Shown piece after piece: positions 30,243-39,099 of a stretch of 55,000 nucleotides of DNA (position 1 is its first letter; each line of letters opens with the position of its first letter). The DNA comes from Delftia sp. PS-11 (GTDB lineage Bacteria; Pseudomonadota; Gammaproteobacteria; Burkholderiales; Burkholderiaceae_C), in contig NZ_JACSYA010000025.1 of the NCBI RefSeq assembly GCF_029870285.1, forward strand, positions 1-55,000, written 5' to 3'. Below the pieces are notes generated by a model, which made no database searches, was not told where the DNA came from, and was given only the letters and a program-made list of their open reading frames with translations. The position numbers and the translations under genes are program-made.

Positions 30243-31463
30243 TCAGTGTGCTGCCCACTGGATGGTGCTGAGATCGATGCCGTCCTTGTACATCTCCCAC
30301 AGCGGGCTGAGCTCGCGCAGCTTGACCACGTTGGCGCGGATGGTGCTGATCGCGTAGTCGATCTCTTCCTCGGTCGTGAAACGGCCAATCGTCATGCGCA
30401 GGCTGCTGTGTGCAAGCTCGTCGCTGCGTCCCAGGGCACGCAGCACATAGCTGGGCTCCAGGCTGGCCGACGTGCAGGCCGAACCCGAAGAAACCGCCAG
30501 CCCCTTGATGCCCATGATCAGCGACTCGCCCTCAACAAAGTTGAAGCTCATGTTCAGGTTCTGCGGCACGCGGCGCTCCATGCTGCCGTTGATGAACACC
30601 TGCTCCAGATCCTTGAGACCGTTGAGCAGGCGCTGCTGCAGCGCATAGGCCTTGGCATTGCTTTCAGCCATCTCTTCCTTGGCAATGCGGAAAGCCTCGC
30701 CCATGCCGACGATCTGATGGGTGGGCAGCGTGCCCGAACGCATGCCGCGCTCATGGCCGCCACCGTGGATCTGCGCCTCCAGGCGCACACGCGGCTTGCG
30801 GCGCACGTACAGCGCGCCCACGCCCTTGGGGCCATAGGTCTTGTGAGCCGTCATGCTCATCAGGTCGATGGGCATAGTGGCCATATCGATCTCGACGCGG
30901 CCCGTGGCCTGCGCGGCATCCACATGGAACAGAATGCCCTTTTCACGGCACAGGGCGCCAATCGCGGGGATGTCCTGGATCACGCCGATTTCATTGTTCA
31001 CGAACAGCACGCTGACCAGAATGGTGTCGGGACGCAGCGCGGCCTTGAAGGCTTGCATGTCGAGCAGGCCGTCAGGCTGCACATCCATGTAGGTCACCTC
31101 GAAGCCCTGGCGCTCGAGTTCGCGCATGGTGTCGAGCACCGCCTTGTGCTCGGTCTTGAGCGTGATCAGGTGCTTGCCCTTGCCCTGGTAGAAATGTGCC
31201 GCGCCCTTGATCGCCAGATTGATGGACTCCGTGGCGCCACTGGTCCAGACGATCTCGCGCGGATCGGCGCCGATCAGATCGGCCACCTGGCCGCGCGCCT
31301 TTTCGATCGCCTCCTCGGCTTCCCAACCCCAGGCATGGCTGCGCGATGCTGCGTTGCCGAAATGCTCACGCAGCCAGGGGATCATGGCGTCCACCACGCG
31401 GGGGTCTACCGGAGTGGTGGCACCATAGTCGAGATAGATAGGAAAATGCGGGGTCATGTCCAT
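30243..31463 (-). CDS. iscS: cysteine desulfurase IscS
   Basis: A 406-residue pyridoxal-phosphate enzyme that takes sulfur from cysteine for Fe-S clusters and tRNA thiolation. The PLP lysine is in [12 protein letters not shown]. The mobile-loop persulfide cysteine is in [21 protein letters not shown]. The C-terminus [21 protein letters not shown] is the IscU-contact tail typical of IscS. The start may be 31463 or the Met two codons on. A 128-bp gap separates it from iscR. Confidence 0.97.
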   Translation of the reverse strand: MDMTPHFPIYLDYGATTPVDPRVVDAMIPWLREHFGNAASRSHAWGWEAEEAIEKARGQVADLIGADPREIVWTSGATESINLAIKGAAHFYQGKGKHLITLKTEHKAVLDTMRELERQGFEVTYMDVQPDGLLDMQAFKAALRPDTILVSVLFVNNEIGVIQDIPAIGALCREKGILFHVDAAQATGRVEIDMATMPIDLMSMTAHKTYGPKGVGALYVRRKPRVRLEAQIHGGGHERGMRSGTLPTHQIVGMGEAFRIAKEEMAESNAKAYALQQRLLNGLKDLEQVFINGSMERRVPQNLNMSFNFVEGESLIMGIKGLAVSSGSACTSASLEPSYVLRALGRSDELAHSSLRMTIGRFTTEEEIDYAISTIRANVVKLRELSPLWEMYKDGIDLSTIQWAAH

Positions 31464-31591
31464 GACTGGCTCTTGTCAAAATTGCGGCTGGCAAATAACG
31501 GGTAGGCGATGGACCTGCGAATCCATCCGGGCAGGCGATGCCGCGCCACACAGCCATGCGCGGCGGCGCCCTGCCCTGAGGGCGTCGTCAA

Positions 31592-32128
31592 TCAGGATTT
31601 GGCGAACGCGTTGCCCAGAGCGAACACCGAGTTCGGCGCATTCACACGGATGGGCTTGACCACGGGCGCTGTCGAAATGGCGCGGCGCACCACGGGCTTG
31701 TCCTCGATCTGGATGCCCTTGGCCAGTTGTTCATCCACCAGCTTCTGCAGTGTCACGGAGTCGAGGAACTCGACCATGCGCTGGTTCAGCGCAGCCCACA
31801 GCTCATGGGTCATGCAGCGGCCAGCTTCGCCCAGACAGTTTTCCTTGCCGCCGCACTGGGTGGCATCGATGGGCTCGTCCACGGAGACGATGATGTCGGC
31901 CACGGTGATATCGCCGGCCTTGCGTGCCAGCGTATAGCCGCCGCCGGGTCCACGTGTGGACTCGACCAGTTCATGGCGGCGCAGCTTGCCAAACAGCTGC
32001 TCCAGGTACGACAGGGAAATCTGCTGCCGCTGGCTGATGGCTGCCAGCGTGACAGGGCCATTGTTCTGGCGCAGGGCCAGATCGATCATGGCAGTGACCG
32101 CAAAACGGCCTTTGGTGGTGAGACGCAT
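31592..32128 (-). CDS. iscR: Rrf2-family Fe-S regulator IscR
   Basis: A 178-residue [2Fe-2S] repressor that senses cluster supply and controls the isc operon. The winged helix is at about 10-70 (ISQRQQISLSYLEQLFGKLRRHELV). The cluster ligands fall in CGGKENCLGEAGRCMTHELW (three Cys and a His). It is the first gene of the operon. An IscR type 1-like site covers its promoter upstream. Confidence 0.95.
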   Translation of the reverse strand: MRLTTKGRFAVTAMIDLALRQNNGPVTLAAISQRQQISLSYLEQLFGKLRRHELVESTRGPGGGYTLARKAGDITVADIIVSVDEPIDATQCGGKENCLGEAGRCMTHELWAALNQRMVEFLDSVTLQKLVDEQLAKGIQIEDKPVVRRAISTAPVVKPIRVNAPNSVFALGNAFAKS

Positions 32129-32262
32129 TACGAGCTCCTTCAGTCAGGCTTGAACGTTACAGAAACACCCGCTCCAGCAGGAGGCCAGAGCCGGGCACAG
32201 TCTCCGCCCTTACTCCGCCTTGTTCAAAAGGTTCAGAGCCCTTCTTTTCATCGAAGTTTGTT

Positions 32263-32288
32263 GTTCTTGAGTGTTTAACCCAAGTATA
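32263..32288 (-). promoter_or_regulatory. iscR promoter with IscR type 1-like operator
   Basis: On the minus strand an extended -10 (TGG then TATACT, plus-strand 32283-32288) overlaps a 25-bp site at 32263-32287. By my count it matches 19 of 25 positions of the IscR type 1 consensus (ATASYYGACT-RWWW-YAGTCRRSTAT). The site overlaps the -10, so cluster-loaded IscR would block initiation. Confidence 0.65.
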
Positions 32289-32349
32289 CCACATTCCCCA
32301 TCAAATTGGTCGGGTAACAAAACGAGACAGCTCCAAACCTCGCCGGTCC

Positions 32350-34437
32350 TCAGGCAGCTGGGGGGCAAGAGGCGCCGAACAACTGCTCCTTGAGCAGCGC
32401 CAGCTGATCGCGCACCCGCGCAGCCTGTTCAAACTCCAGGTTGCGCGCGTGTTCGAGCATCTGCTTTTCCAGACGCTTGATTTCCTTGGCCACATCTTTT
32501 TCCGACATGTCCTCGACGCGCGCCTTTTGGATTCGCATCGCATCCAGGCGTTCCGCTTCCTTGCCACTTTTTTCGCTGTAAACCCCATCAATCAGGTCTT
32601 TCACCCGCTTGACAATCTGTTTTGGCTCTATGCTGTTTTCAGCATTGAAGGCCATCTGCCGGGCACGGCGGCGCTCGGTTTCGCCGATCGCCTTCTTCAT
32701 GGACTCCGTGATCCGGTCCGCATACAGAATGGCCTTGCCATGCAGGTTGCGGGCCGCACGGCCGATGGTCTGGATCAGGCTGCGCTCGGCGCGCAGAAAG
32801 CCCTCCTTGTCGGCATCGAGAATGGCCACCAGCGAGACCTCGGGAATGTCCAGCCCTTCGCGCAGCAGGTTGATGCCCACCAGCACATCAAAAGCCCCCA
32901 GGCGCAGGTCACGGATGATTTCCACGCGCTCCACCGTGTCCACATCGGAGTGCAGATAGCGCACCTTGACGCCGTTGTCGCCCAGATACTCGGTCAGCTG
33001 CTCGGCCATGCGCTTGGTCAGCGTGGTAATCAGCACACGCTCGCCGCGCTCCACGCGCAGCCGGATCTCCTGCAGCACATCATCGACCTGGTGCGAGGCG
33101 GGACGCACCTCGATCTCGGGATCGATCAGCCCGGTCGGCCGCACCACCTGGTCCACCACCTGGCCCGCATGCGCCTTTTCATAGTCCGCCGGGGTCGCAG
33201 ACACAAAGATGACCTGGCGCATGCGCTGCTCGAACTCCTCGAATTTGAGCGGGCGGTTGTCCAGCGCCGAAGGCAGCCGGAAACCATATTCGACCAGCGT
33301 GGTCTTGCGCGAGCGGTCGCCGCTGTACATGGCGTTGAGCTGACCGATCATCTGGTGGCTCTCGTCAAGGAACATGAGGGCGTCGCGCGGCAGGTAGTCG
33401 GTCAGCGTGCTCGGCGGCTCGCCAGGCGCAGCCCCCGACAGATGGCGCGTGTAGTTCTCAATGCCCTTGCAGTGGCCGACCTCGGTGAGCATTTCCAGAT
33501 CGAAGCGCGTGCGCTGCTCCAGCCGCTGCGCCTCGACCAGCTTGCCGTGCGCAACCAATTCCTTGAGCCGGTCGGCCAGCTCCAGCTTGATGCTCTCCAC
33601 AGCTGCCAGCACCTTGTCGCGCGGCGTGACGTAGTGGCTGCTGGGATAGACCGTGAAGCGCGGGATGCTCTGGCGCACACGGCCCGTGAGCGGATCGAAC
33701 AGCTGCAGGCTCTCGACTTCGTCATCGAAGAGCTCGATGCGGATGGCCAGCTCGGAATGCTCTGCAGGAAACACATCGATGGTGTCGCCACGCACACGAA
33801 ACCGGCCCCGGCCGAAGTCCTGATCGTTGCGCTGGTACTGCATGCGGATCAGTTGGGCAATCGCGTCGCGCTGGTTGATGCGGTCGCCCGTGCGCAGCGT
33901 CATGATCATGCGGTGATAGCTTTCAGGCTCACCGATGCCGTAGATGGCGGACACCGTGGCCACGATGACCACATCGCGCCGCTCCATCAGACTCTTGGTG
34001 CACGACAGGCGCATCTGTTCGATGTGCTCGTTGATGGCGCTGTCCTTTTCGATGAACAGGTCGCGCTGCGGCACATAGGCCTCAGGCTGGTAGTAGTCGT
34101 AGTAGCTGACAAAGTATTCGACGGCGTTCCTGGGGAAGAACTCGCGGAATTCGCTGTACAGCTGTGCAGCCAGCGTCTTGTTGGGCGCAAAGACGATGGC
34201 CGGGCGGCCCAGGCGCGCAATCACGTTGGCCATGGTGAAGGTCTTGCCAGAGCCCGTCACGCCCAGCAGCGTCTGGAAAGATTCGCCATCCAGGATGCCT
34301 TCAACCAGGCTGTCGATGGCTGCGGGCTGGTCGCCAGCCGGCGCATAGGGCTGGAACAGCTCGAAAGGCGAGCCATCGAAGCGCACAAAGCGGCCGTCAG
34401 CCGCTGGTGCAGGAGAAAGATCGGAAGTTTCGTGCAT
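32350..34437 (-). CDS. uvrB: excinuclease ABC subunit B
   Basis: A 695-residue UvrB of nucleotide excision repair, which verifies damage after UvrA loading and recruits UvrC. Walker A is GVTGSGKT. The beta-hairpin segment [20 protein letters not shown], helicase motifs ([27 protein letters not shown]) and a C-terminal UVR motif ([27 protein letters not shown]) are all present. The start is uncertain: an ATG at 34437 (chosen) or the in-frame ATG at 34464. I saw no CTGT-N8-ACAG LexA box upstream. Confidence 0.96.
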   Translation of the reverse strand: MHETSDLSPAPAADGRFVRFDGSPFELFQPYAPAGDQPAAIDSLVEGILDGESFQTLLGVTGSGKTFTMANVIARLGRPAIVFAPNKTLAAQLYSEFREFFPRNAVEYFVSYYDYYQPEAYVPQRDLFIEKDSAINEHIEQMRLSCTKSLMERRDVVIVATVSAIYGIGEPESYHRMIMTLRTGDRINQRDAIAQLIRMQYQRNDQDFGRGRFRVRGDTIDVFPAEHSELAIRIELFDDEVESLQLFDPLTGRVRQSIPRFTVYPSSHYVTPRDKVLAAVESIKLELADRLKELVAHGKLVEAQRLEQRTRFDLEMLTEVGHCKGIENYTRHLSGAAPGEPPSTLTDYLPRDALMFLDESHQMIGQLNAMYSGDRSRKTTLVEYGFRLPSALDNRPLKFEEFEQRMRQVIFVSATPADYEKAHAGQVVDQVVRPTGLIDPEIEVRPASHQVDDVLQEIRLRVERGERVLITTLTKRMAEQLTEYLGDNGVKVRYLHSDVDTVERVEIIRDLRLGAFDVLVGINLLREGLDIPEVSLVAILDADKEGFLRAERSLIQTIGRAARNLHGKAILYADRITESMKKAIGETERRRARQMAFNAENSIEPKQIVKRVKDLIDGVYSEKSGKEAERLDAMRIQKARVEDMSEKDVAKEIKRLEKQMLEHARNLEFEQAARVRDQLALLKEQLFGASCPPAA

Positions 34438-34573
34438 GGCGTGGTTTTGCGATGGTGGCCGCATGCCACCTACATAGCTAGAATTCGTGGGTTAACCCGA
34501 AAGCCTACCGCAGCTTGGGGCTAGCCGCGTTTTTTCACCCCCAGTTCTTCCAAGACCTCCCAAGGACGTTTTC

Positions 34574-35770
34574 ATGTCTCTGTTTACCGCCGTCGAAATG
34601 GCCCCCCGCGACCCCATCCTGGGTCTGAACGAGCAGTTCGCTGCCGACACCAACCCCAGCAAGGTGAACCTGGGCGTGGGCGTGTACTTCGACGACAACG
34701 GCAAGCTGCCCCTGCTCGAATGCGTGCAGGCTGCCGAAAAGGCCATGATGGACAAGCCCGCAGCGCGCGGCTACCTGCCCATCGACGGTATCGCTGCCTA
34801 TGACGCCGCTGTCAAGGGCTTGGTGTTCGGAGCCGACTCCGACGTCGTCAAGGCTGGCCGCGTGTCCACCGTGCAGGCCATCGGCGGCACCGGCGGCCTG
34901 AAGATCGGCGCTGACTTCCTCAAGAAGATCAGCCCCAGCGCCAAGGTGCTGATCTCCGACCCGAGCTGGGAAAACCACAAGGCCATCTTCACCAACGCAG
35001 GCTTTGAAGTGGGCACCTATGCCTACTACGACGCTGCCAACCGCAAGGTGAACTTCGAGGGCATGCTGGCCGACCTGAACGCTGCAGCCCCCGGCACCAT
35101 CGTCGTGCTGCACGCCTGCTGCCACAACCCCACCGGCTATGACATCACGCCCGAGCAGTGGGATCAGGTGATCGCCGCCGTCCAGGCCAAGGGCCTGGTG
35201 GCCTTCCTGGACATGGCCTACCAGGGCTTTGGCCACGGCATCGCCGAAGACGGCGCCGTGATCGGCAAGTTCGTGGCTGCCGGCCTGAACATCTTCGTCT
35301 CGACCTCCTTCTCCAAGAGCTTCAGCCTCTACGGCGAACGCGTTGGCGCACTGTCGGTGGTGGCCAACGACAAGGAAGAAGCAGCCCGCGTGCTGAGCCA
35401 GCTCAAGATCGTCATCCGCACCAACTACTCCAACCCGCCCACCCATGGCGGTGCCGTGGTGGCTGCCGTGCTGAACAACCCCGAGCTGCGCACTCTGTGG
35501 GAAAAGGAACTGGGCGAGATGCGCGTGCGCATCAAGGCCATGCGCCAGAAGCTGGTGGACGGCCTCAAGGCTGCCGGCGTGCAGCAGGACATGAGCTTCA
35601 TCACCACCCAGATCGGCATGTTCAGCTACTCCGGCCTGTCCAAGGACCAGATGGTGCGCCTGCGCTCCGAATTCGGCGTTTACGGCACCGACACCGGCCG
35701 CATGTGCGTTGCCGCGCTCAACAGCAAGAACATCGACTACGTCTGCCAGGCCATCGCCAAGGTCATCTAA
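34574..35770 (+). CDS. tyrB: aromatic/aspartate aminotransferase, class I
   Basis: A 398-residue PLP aminotransferase of the AspC/TyrB subfamily. PLP Lys248 is in STSFSKSFSLYGERVG. The HACCHNPTGYD motif (cofactor Asn) is at 180-190, and substrate-binding Arg lies in the C-terminal domain (ALNSKNIDYVCQAI end). It transaminates aromatic amino acids or aspartate with 2-oxoglutarate; which it prefers cannot be read from sequence. A palindrome GGGTTAACCC lies at 34489-34498 in the gap from uvrB. Confidence 0.9.
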   Translation: MSLFTAVEMAPRDPILGLNEQFAADTNPSKVNLGVGVYFDDNGKLPLLECVQAAEKAMMDKPAARGYLPIDGIAAYDAAVKGLVFGADSDVVKAGRVSTVQAIGGTGGLKIGADFLKKISPSAKVLISDPSWENHKAIFTNAGFEVGTYAYYDAANRKVNFEGMLADLNAAAPGTIVVLHACCHNPTGYDITPEQWDQVIAAVQAKGLVAFLDMAYQGFGHGIAEDGAVIGKFVAAGLNIFVSTSFSKSFSLYGERVGALSVVANDKEEAARVLSQLKIVIRTNYSNPPTHGGAVVAAVLNNPELRTLWEKELGEMRVRIKAMRQKLVDGLKAAGVQQDMSFITTQIGMFSYSGLSKDQMVRLRSEFGVYGTDTGRMCVAALNSKNIDYVCQAIAKVI

Positions 35771-35829
35771 GACCTGCGCCCCGATCCATGCCGGTGCATC
35801 CCGGCATGCCGGGCACGCCGCACACATCC

Positions 35830-35866
35830 AGCCGCCAGGGCCATCGTGCTGCTGGCGGCTTTTTCA
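35830..35866 (+). terminator. terminator after tyrB-like gene
   Basis: A 9-bp stem (AGCCGCCAG / CTGGCGGCT) with a 13-nt loop is followed by TTTTCATTT, about 60 bp past the stop. Confidence 0.75.
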
Positions 35867-35927
35867 TTTCACGATGACTCCAGCCCGACATTTCGCTGGA
35901 CTGCGCTGTAGCCCGATACGGCTTTGC

Positions 35928-36164
35928 ACGCGAGGCTGCCTGGACGCCATTGCACAGCGGCAAGCGATGGCGGTGATCGCACCGCGCAAGAACGCCCGCT
36001 ATTGGAAGAAGTCGAGTCCGGGCTCGGCGCATCGCAACGAGGCCATTCGCGCGTGCCAACGTTTGGGCCGCAGCATCTGCAAGAACCGTACCGGTGGCTG
36101 CCGTGGCATAGGTCCGTCTGGGGTGGGGTCATGCCGTCTGCAACTCGATTTGTGCAACAAAGCC
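35928..36164 (+). mobile_element. IS5-family insertion sequence remnant (3' end)
   Basis: Plus-strand translation from about 35928 to 36098 (TRGCLDAIAQRQAMAVIAPR, then RKNARYWKKSSPGSAHRNEA and RACQRLGRSICKNRTG) matches the C-terminal part of IS5-family DDE transposases. No intact transposase exists: the 5' part is missing and the tail after NRTG is garbled. A terminal-inverted-repeat-like sequence, GATTTGTGCAACAAAGCC, ends the element at 36147-36164. The element truncates the fur-like gene on its right. The 60 bp to its left, back to the tyrB terminator, show nothing recognisable. Confidence 0.75.
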
Positions 36165-36446
36165 TTCGTACACACGAGATGGTCATGGTGCATCCCGTCA
36201 TCCAGCTCATAAACAGCTCGTCCTGCCTCGAAGTGCGCCTGCTTGAGCAGGCCCGTCTTGCTGCAATTGTGTGAGCACGCGGTACACGATAGCCAGACCG
36301 ACCTCGTGGCCTTGCTTGCACAGCAGGCGATACACCTCTTCGGCTGTCAAATGACACACATCTGCTTTCTGAAACATTTCCAGGATTTGCAGCCGAGGCA
36401 GCGTGGCCTTCAAGCCTCAGTTTCTGAGTTCGGTTCAATCAGGCAT
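36165..36446 (-). pseudogene. decayed fur paralogue, truncated by IS5-like element
   Basis: Minus-strand translation gives a clear Fur N-terminus ([19 protein letters not shown], then [11 protein letters not shown], then [18 protein letters not shown]). After a frameshift at about 36252-36254 (one extra G in the coding strand) it continues as [19 protein letters not shown] and MHHDHLVCT. Two TGA codons (36435-36437 and 36417-36419) interrupt the first 10 codons. Homology stops right after HHDHLVCT at the IS end, so the C-terminal metal-binding half is lost. The ATG at 36446 overlaps the dihydroorotase stop, so this was once the last gene of the zinc operon. Confidence 0.85.
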
Positions 36447-37836
36447 CAGACTCTCCTCTGGTTTCCTGTGACCACGATTCCAGGAACCGAACCGCCGTGC
36501 CTTGCGGCTCTCCGGTCAGGGCTTCATCCCGAACGACACAGCACCCTCGCACCACCGTGTGAATGGGCCAGCCCGTGACAGCCTGACCGTCATACGGCGT
36601 CCAGCCACTGACGCTGGCGATCCAGCCATTGCGGATGACGCGACGTGCCCGTAAATCGACGATGCTGAAATCCGCGTCGTAGCCCAGCGCGATGCGCCCC
36701 TTGCCCTCGATGCCGAAGATGCGGGCCGGCCCTGCGCTGGTCAAATCCACCAGCCGTTGCAGGCTCAGGCGCCCGGCATGCACATGGTCTAGCATCACGG
36801 GCAGCAGCGTCTGCACGCCTGTCATCCCACTGGGAGATTCGGGGTAAGGCCGTGCTTTCTCAACCAGCGTGTGGGGCGCATGGTCGCTGCCGATGACATC
36901 GACAAGACCATTGCGGATCGCCTGCCATAGCGCATCCGTATGGCGCTGTTCACGCACGGGCGGATTCATCTGCGCCAGACTGCTCAGGCGCTCATAGCAG
37001 TCCGGTGCTTGCAAGCTCAGGTGGTGCGGCGTGACTTCCACCGTGACGCGATGCTTGTGACCCGCCAGGAACGCCATTTCCTCGGCGGTGGAGACATGCA
37101 GGACATGCAGGCGCCGACCAGATTCTTCTGCCAGCCGCACGATGCGCTGCGTCGCCATCAACGCGCTGTCAACATCGCGCCAGACAGGGTGCTGGCGCAC
37201 GTCCGCGCTGTCCACGGCGATGTGCCTGCGCTCGCGCAGCCGGGCCTCGTCCTCGGCATGCACGGCCAGCCGCCTGCGCCCACGACACAGGATGCGGCGC
37301 AGCACTTCATCGTCATCCGCCAGCAGGTCGCCGAAGGAGCTGCCCATGAAGACCTTGACGCCTGCGCAGCCCGGCAGGTTCTCCAGTTCGGCCAGTTGCT
37401 CCGCATTTACGGCAGAGCCGCCGACATAGAAAGCGTGATCGCACCACGCACGGCCACGGGCGGCATCCAACTTGGCTTGCAGGTCAGCGGCGTTCAAGGT
37501 CAGCGGGGCCGTGTTCGGCATCTCGAAAATGGCGGTGATGCCGCCCAGCACCGCCCCGCGCGTGCCAGCCTCCAGGTTCTCCTTGTGCATCAAGCCCGGT
37601 TCGCGGAAATGCACCTGACTGTCGATGACGCCGGGCAGCACATGCAGGCCGGTGGCGTCCAGTGTGCTCTCGGCGCTCCATGTGCCGCAAAGATCGCCCA
37701 GCGCAACGATCTGGCCGTGCGCGCAGGCCACGTCAATGTGCTCGGCCCCGCTGGGCGTCATGACGGTCGCACCCCGCACCAGAAGATCAGCGTGCCGGCC
37801 CGCCGCTGGCGTGATGACGTTGCCGGTGACATTCAT
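36439..37836 (-). CDS. pyrC: dihydroorotase paralogue (pyrC-like) of the zinc operon
   Basis: A 465-residue amidohydrolase that should cyclise N-carbamoyl-aspartate to dihydroorotate in pyrimidine synthesis. Family motifs: the carboxylated-lysine position Lys161 in KVFMGSS, His193 (AVHAED), His247 (HVLHVST) and Asp318 (GSDHAPH). The usual first HxH zinc motif reads SQVHFREPG, so the first His is Gln74 while His76 remains. This suggests a changed metal centre. I recall such Gln variants in some bacterial dihydroorotases. The start overlaps the TGS gene stop (ATGA), and a zinc-limitation role fits the context. Confidence 0.85.
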   Translation of the reverse strand: MNVTGNVITPAAGRHADLLVRGATVMTPSGAEHIDVACAHGQIVALGDLCGTWSAESTLDATGLHVLPGVIDSQVHFREPGLMHKENLEAGTRGAVLGGITAIFEMPNTAPLTLNAADLQAKLDAARGRAWCDHAFYVGGSAVNAEQLAELENLPGCAGVKVFMGSSFGDLLADDDEVLRRILCRGRRRLAVHAEDEARLRERRHIAVDSADVRQHPVWRDVDSALMATQRIVRLAEESGRRLHVLHVSTAEEMAFLAGHKHRVTVEVTPHHLSLQAPDCYERLSSLAQMNPPVREQRHTDALWQAIRNGLVDVIGSDHAPHTLVEKARPYPESPSGMTGVQTLLPVMLDHVHAGRLSLQRLVDLTSAGPARIFGIEGKGRIALGYDADFSIVDLRARRVIRNGWIASVSGWTPYDGQAVTGWPIHTVVRGCCVVRDEALTGEPQGTAVRFLESWSQETRGESDA

Positions 37837-38120
37837 GAGGCAGTCTCCAGTGCGTCAACCACAGCTTCGCCGGAGGTGTGCTGGCGGTGCAGACGAACGC
37901 ACAGGCGGCGTTGCGCCTTGCTGCGTGCAGCGGCGTCCGGCGCTTGCGATGCCCGCGCATCAACGAGCTGCTCGTCGAATTTGCCTGCCACCGTGTTCCG
38001 GGCCAGCCCTGCGCCAATCGTGGCAGCGACCTCGGCCACGGTGACAGGATGGTCGAAATGGCGCTGCGATCCATCCGGCAAGGTCAGCGTAATGGCTTGT
38101 TGAGGGAGTGTGATGTCCAT
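37833..38120 (-). CDS. stand-alone TGS domain protein (threonyl-tRNA synthetase N-terminus-like)
   Basis: A 95-residue protein. Residues 8-57 ([21 protein letters not shown]...[18 protein letters not shown]) match the N-terminal TGS domain of threonyl-tRNA synthetase. After residue 58 the match ends, and the remaining Arg/Ala-rich tail resembles nothing I know. No catalytic domain exists here. Zinc-regulated second copies of thrS occur in similar clusters, so this may be the remnant of one. It might instead be a functional stand-alone TGS protein, since the frame is intact and its stop overlaps the next start (ATGA). It lies 2 bp after the carbonic anhydrase-like gene. Confidence 0.65.
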   Translation of the reverse strand: MDITLPQQAITLTLPDGSQRHFDHPVTVAEVAATIGAGLARNTVAGKFDEQLVDARASQAPDAAARSKAQRRLCVRLHRQHTSGEAVVDALETAS

Positions 38121-38122
38121 GT

Positions 38123-38683
38123 TCAGAACTCGTTTTGAATGGCCTTGTAGCCAAGCACCAGCTCGTTATTGGTGCGCGCCACGTCTTCGGAAAACTCGCT
38201 GGCGGCAGCAGGCACTTGCGGCAGCGAGGCAAGATCAGTGTCCGGGCCGATGCGCTCGGTGGAGCGCACGTAGAACCCCGCAGGCAGATGCACGCCATCG
38301 ACCACGGCGTTGTAGCGAACCACGCAACCGTCATCGACCCTGCAGTTGAACAGCACGCTGTTGAAGCCGACGAAGACGCCGTTGCCGATAGCGCAGGGGC
38401 CATGCACGATGGCGCGATGGGCAATGGAAGTGCGCTGCCCGACCCGCACGCTAGCGCCGGACTTGGAATGGATCACCACGCCGTCCTGGATGTTGGAGTG
38501 GGCGCCGATCACGATGGGGGCGATGTGTCCATCGGCATCCATCTCATCCGCACGGATGACCGCATAGGGGCCGATGAACACGTTTTCCTCGACGACCACG
38601 AGGCCGCACAGGATGGCCGTCGGATCGACAAAGGCGCTGGGATGAATATGTGGCAGGTCGCCGCGTGGGTTTTTGCGGATCAT
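38123..38683 (-). CDS. gamma-carbonic anhydrase-like hexapeptide protein
   Basis: A 186-residue left-handed beta-helix protein of the gamma-carbonic anhydrase/YrdA group. Hexapeptide turns run through residues 15-140 (for example [18 protein letters not shown]). The three metal histidines are His72 (VVIHSK), His89 (SIAHR) and His94 (AIVHG), with the family five-residue step between the last two. Gamma enzymes can use iron or cobalt as well as zinc, which would suit a zinc-starvation operon. Its start overlaps the stop of the broken yidD (ATGA). Confidence 0.82.
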   Translation of the reverse strand: MIRKNPRGDLPHIHPSAFVDPTAILCGLVVVEENVFIGPYAVIRADEMDADGHIAPIVIGAHSNIQDGVVIHSKSGASVRVGQRTSIAHRAIVHGPCAIGNGVFVGFNSVLFNCRVDDGCVVRYNAVVDGVHLPAGFYVRSTERIGPDTDLASLPQVPAAASEFSEDVARTNNELVLGYKAIQNEF

Positions 38684-39087
38684 GGTGGGTTGGGCAGTGA
38701 TGTTGTGGTTTTGGCGGGTGGCACGGGGTCATGCCCGCCTGGGTGCAGCGGATGGCAGCGCAGAAGGCTCCGCAGTGCCAGCCTGCCTCCCTTGAGAACC
38801 GCTAACACGACCCAGCAAATCGAAGATTTGCGGTTGAGACGAGGCGCGAAGCCGCAGGCAGTACAAACGGTACGACAAGGCGAAGCAACGACGTATCAAG
38901 GGTTGTGTTAGCGGTTCCGAAGGCCCCATGCGTTTGCAAGGCTTCGACGGCGTACTGCGAGCAAGTCGGGTGGAACCGGCAGCGCGGGCCGAACATCGGG
39001 CTGATGAACAACTGGTAGCTGCGCATCGACGTGGAAGCCAGTCAGCAAAGTGACCGGGATCAGACGGGATAGGGATTCGGTGGTCAT
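38680..39087 (-). pseudogene. yidD: yidD, broken by a frameshift and a 122-bp insertion
   Basis: YidD is a small membrane-associated protein linked to inner-membrane insertion. Here the N-terminal part reads [20 protein letters not shown], then [15 protein letters not shown]. The C-terminal part reads KGGRLALRSLLRCHPLHPGG, then HDPVPPAK. Between them sits a foreign 122-bp element. A good ribosome site (AAGGAG) precedes the ATG at 39087, but that frame must lose one base near 39042 to join the YidD frame. Two independent lesions make a non-functional gene likely. The stop overlaps the next start, so the original operon coupling is still visible. Confidence 0.85.
38796..38917. mobile_element. 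122-bp MITE-like element inserted in yidD
   Basis: The element is bounded by 18-bp terminal inverted repeats (GAACCGCTAACACGACCC at 38796-38813 and its near-perfect complement at 38900-38917, one mismatch). It has no coding capacity and splits yidD cleanly between codons for THGAF and KGGRLAL. A target duplication is at most 2-3 bp (a shared TC/TTC). This fits a non-autonomous miniature transposon; the parent family is unknown. Confidence 0.75.
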
Positions 39088-39099
39088 GCGCACACTCCT

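Noticed and set aside
32449..34524. A 691-codon plus-strand open frame opposite uvrB
   Set aside because: Antisense shadow of a certain gene.
34438..34573. LexA box upstream of uvrB
   Set aside because: No CTGT-N8-ACAG pattern found in the gap.
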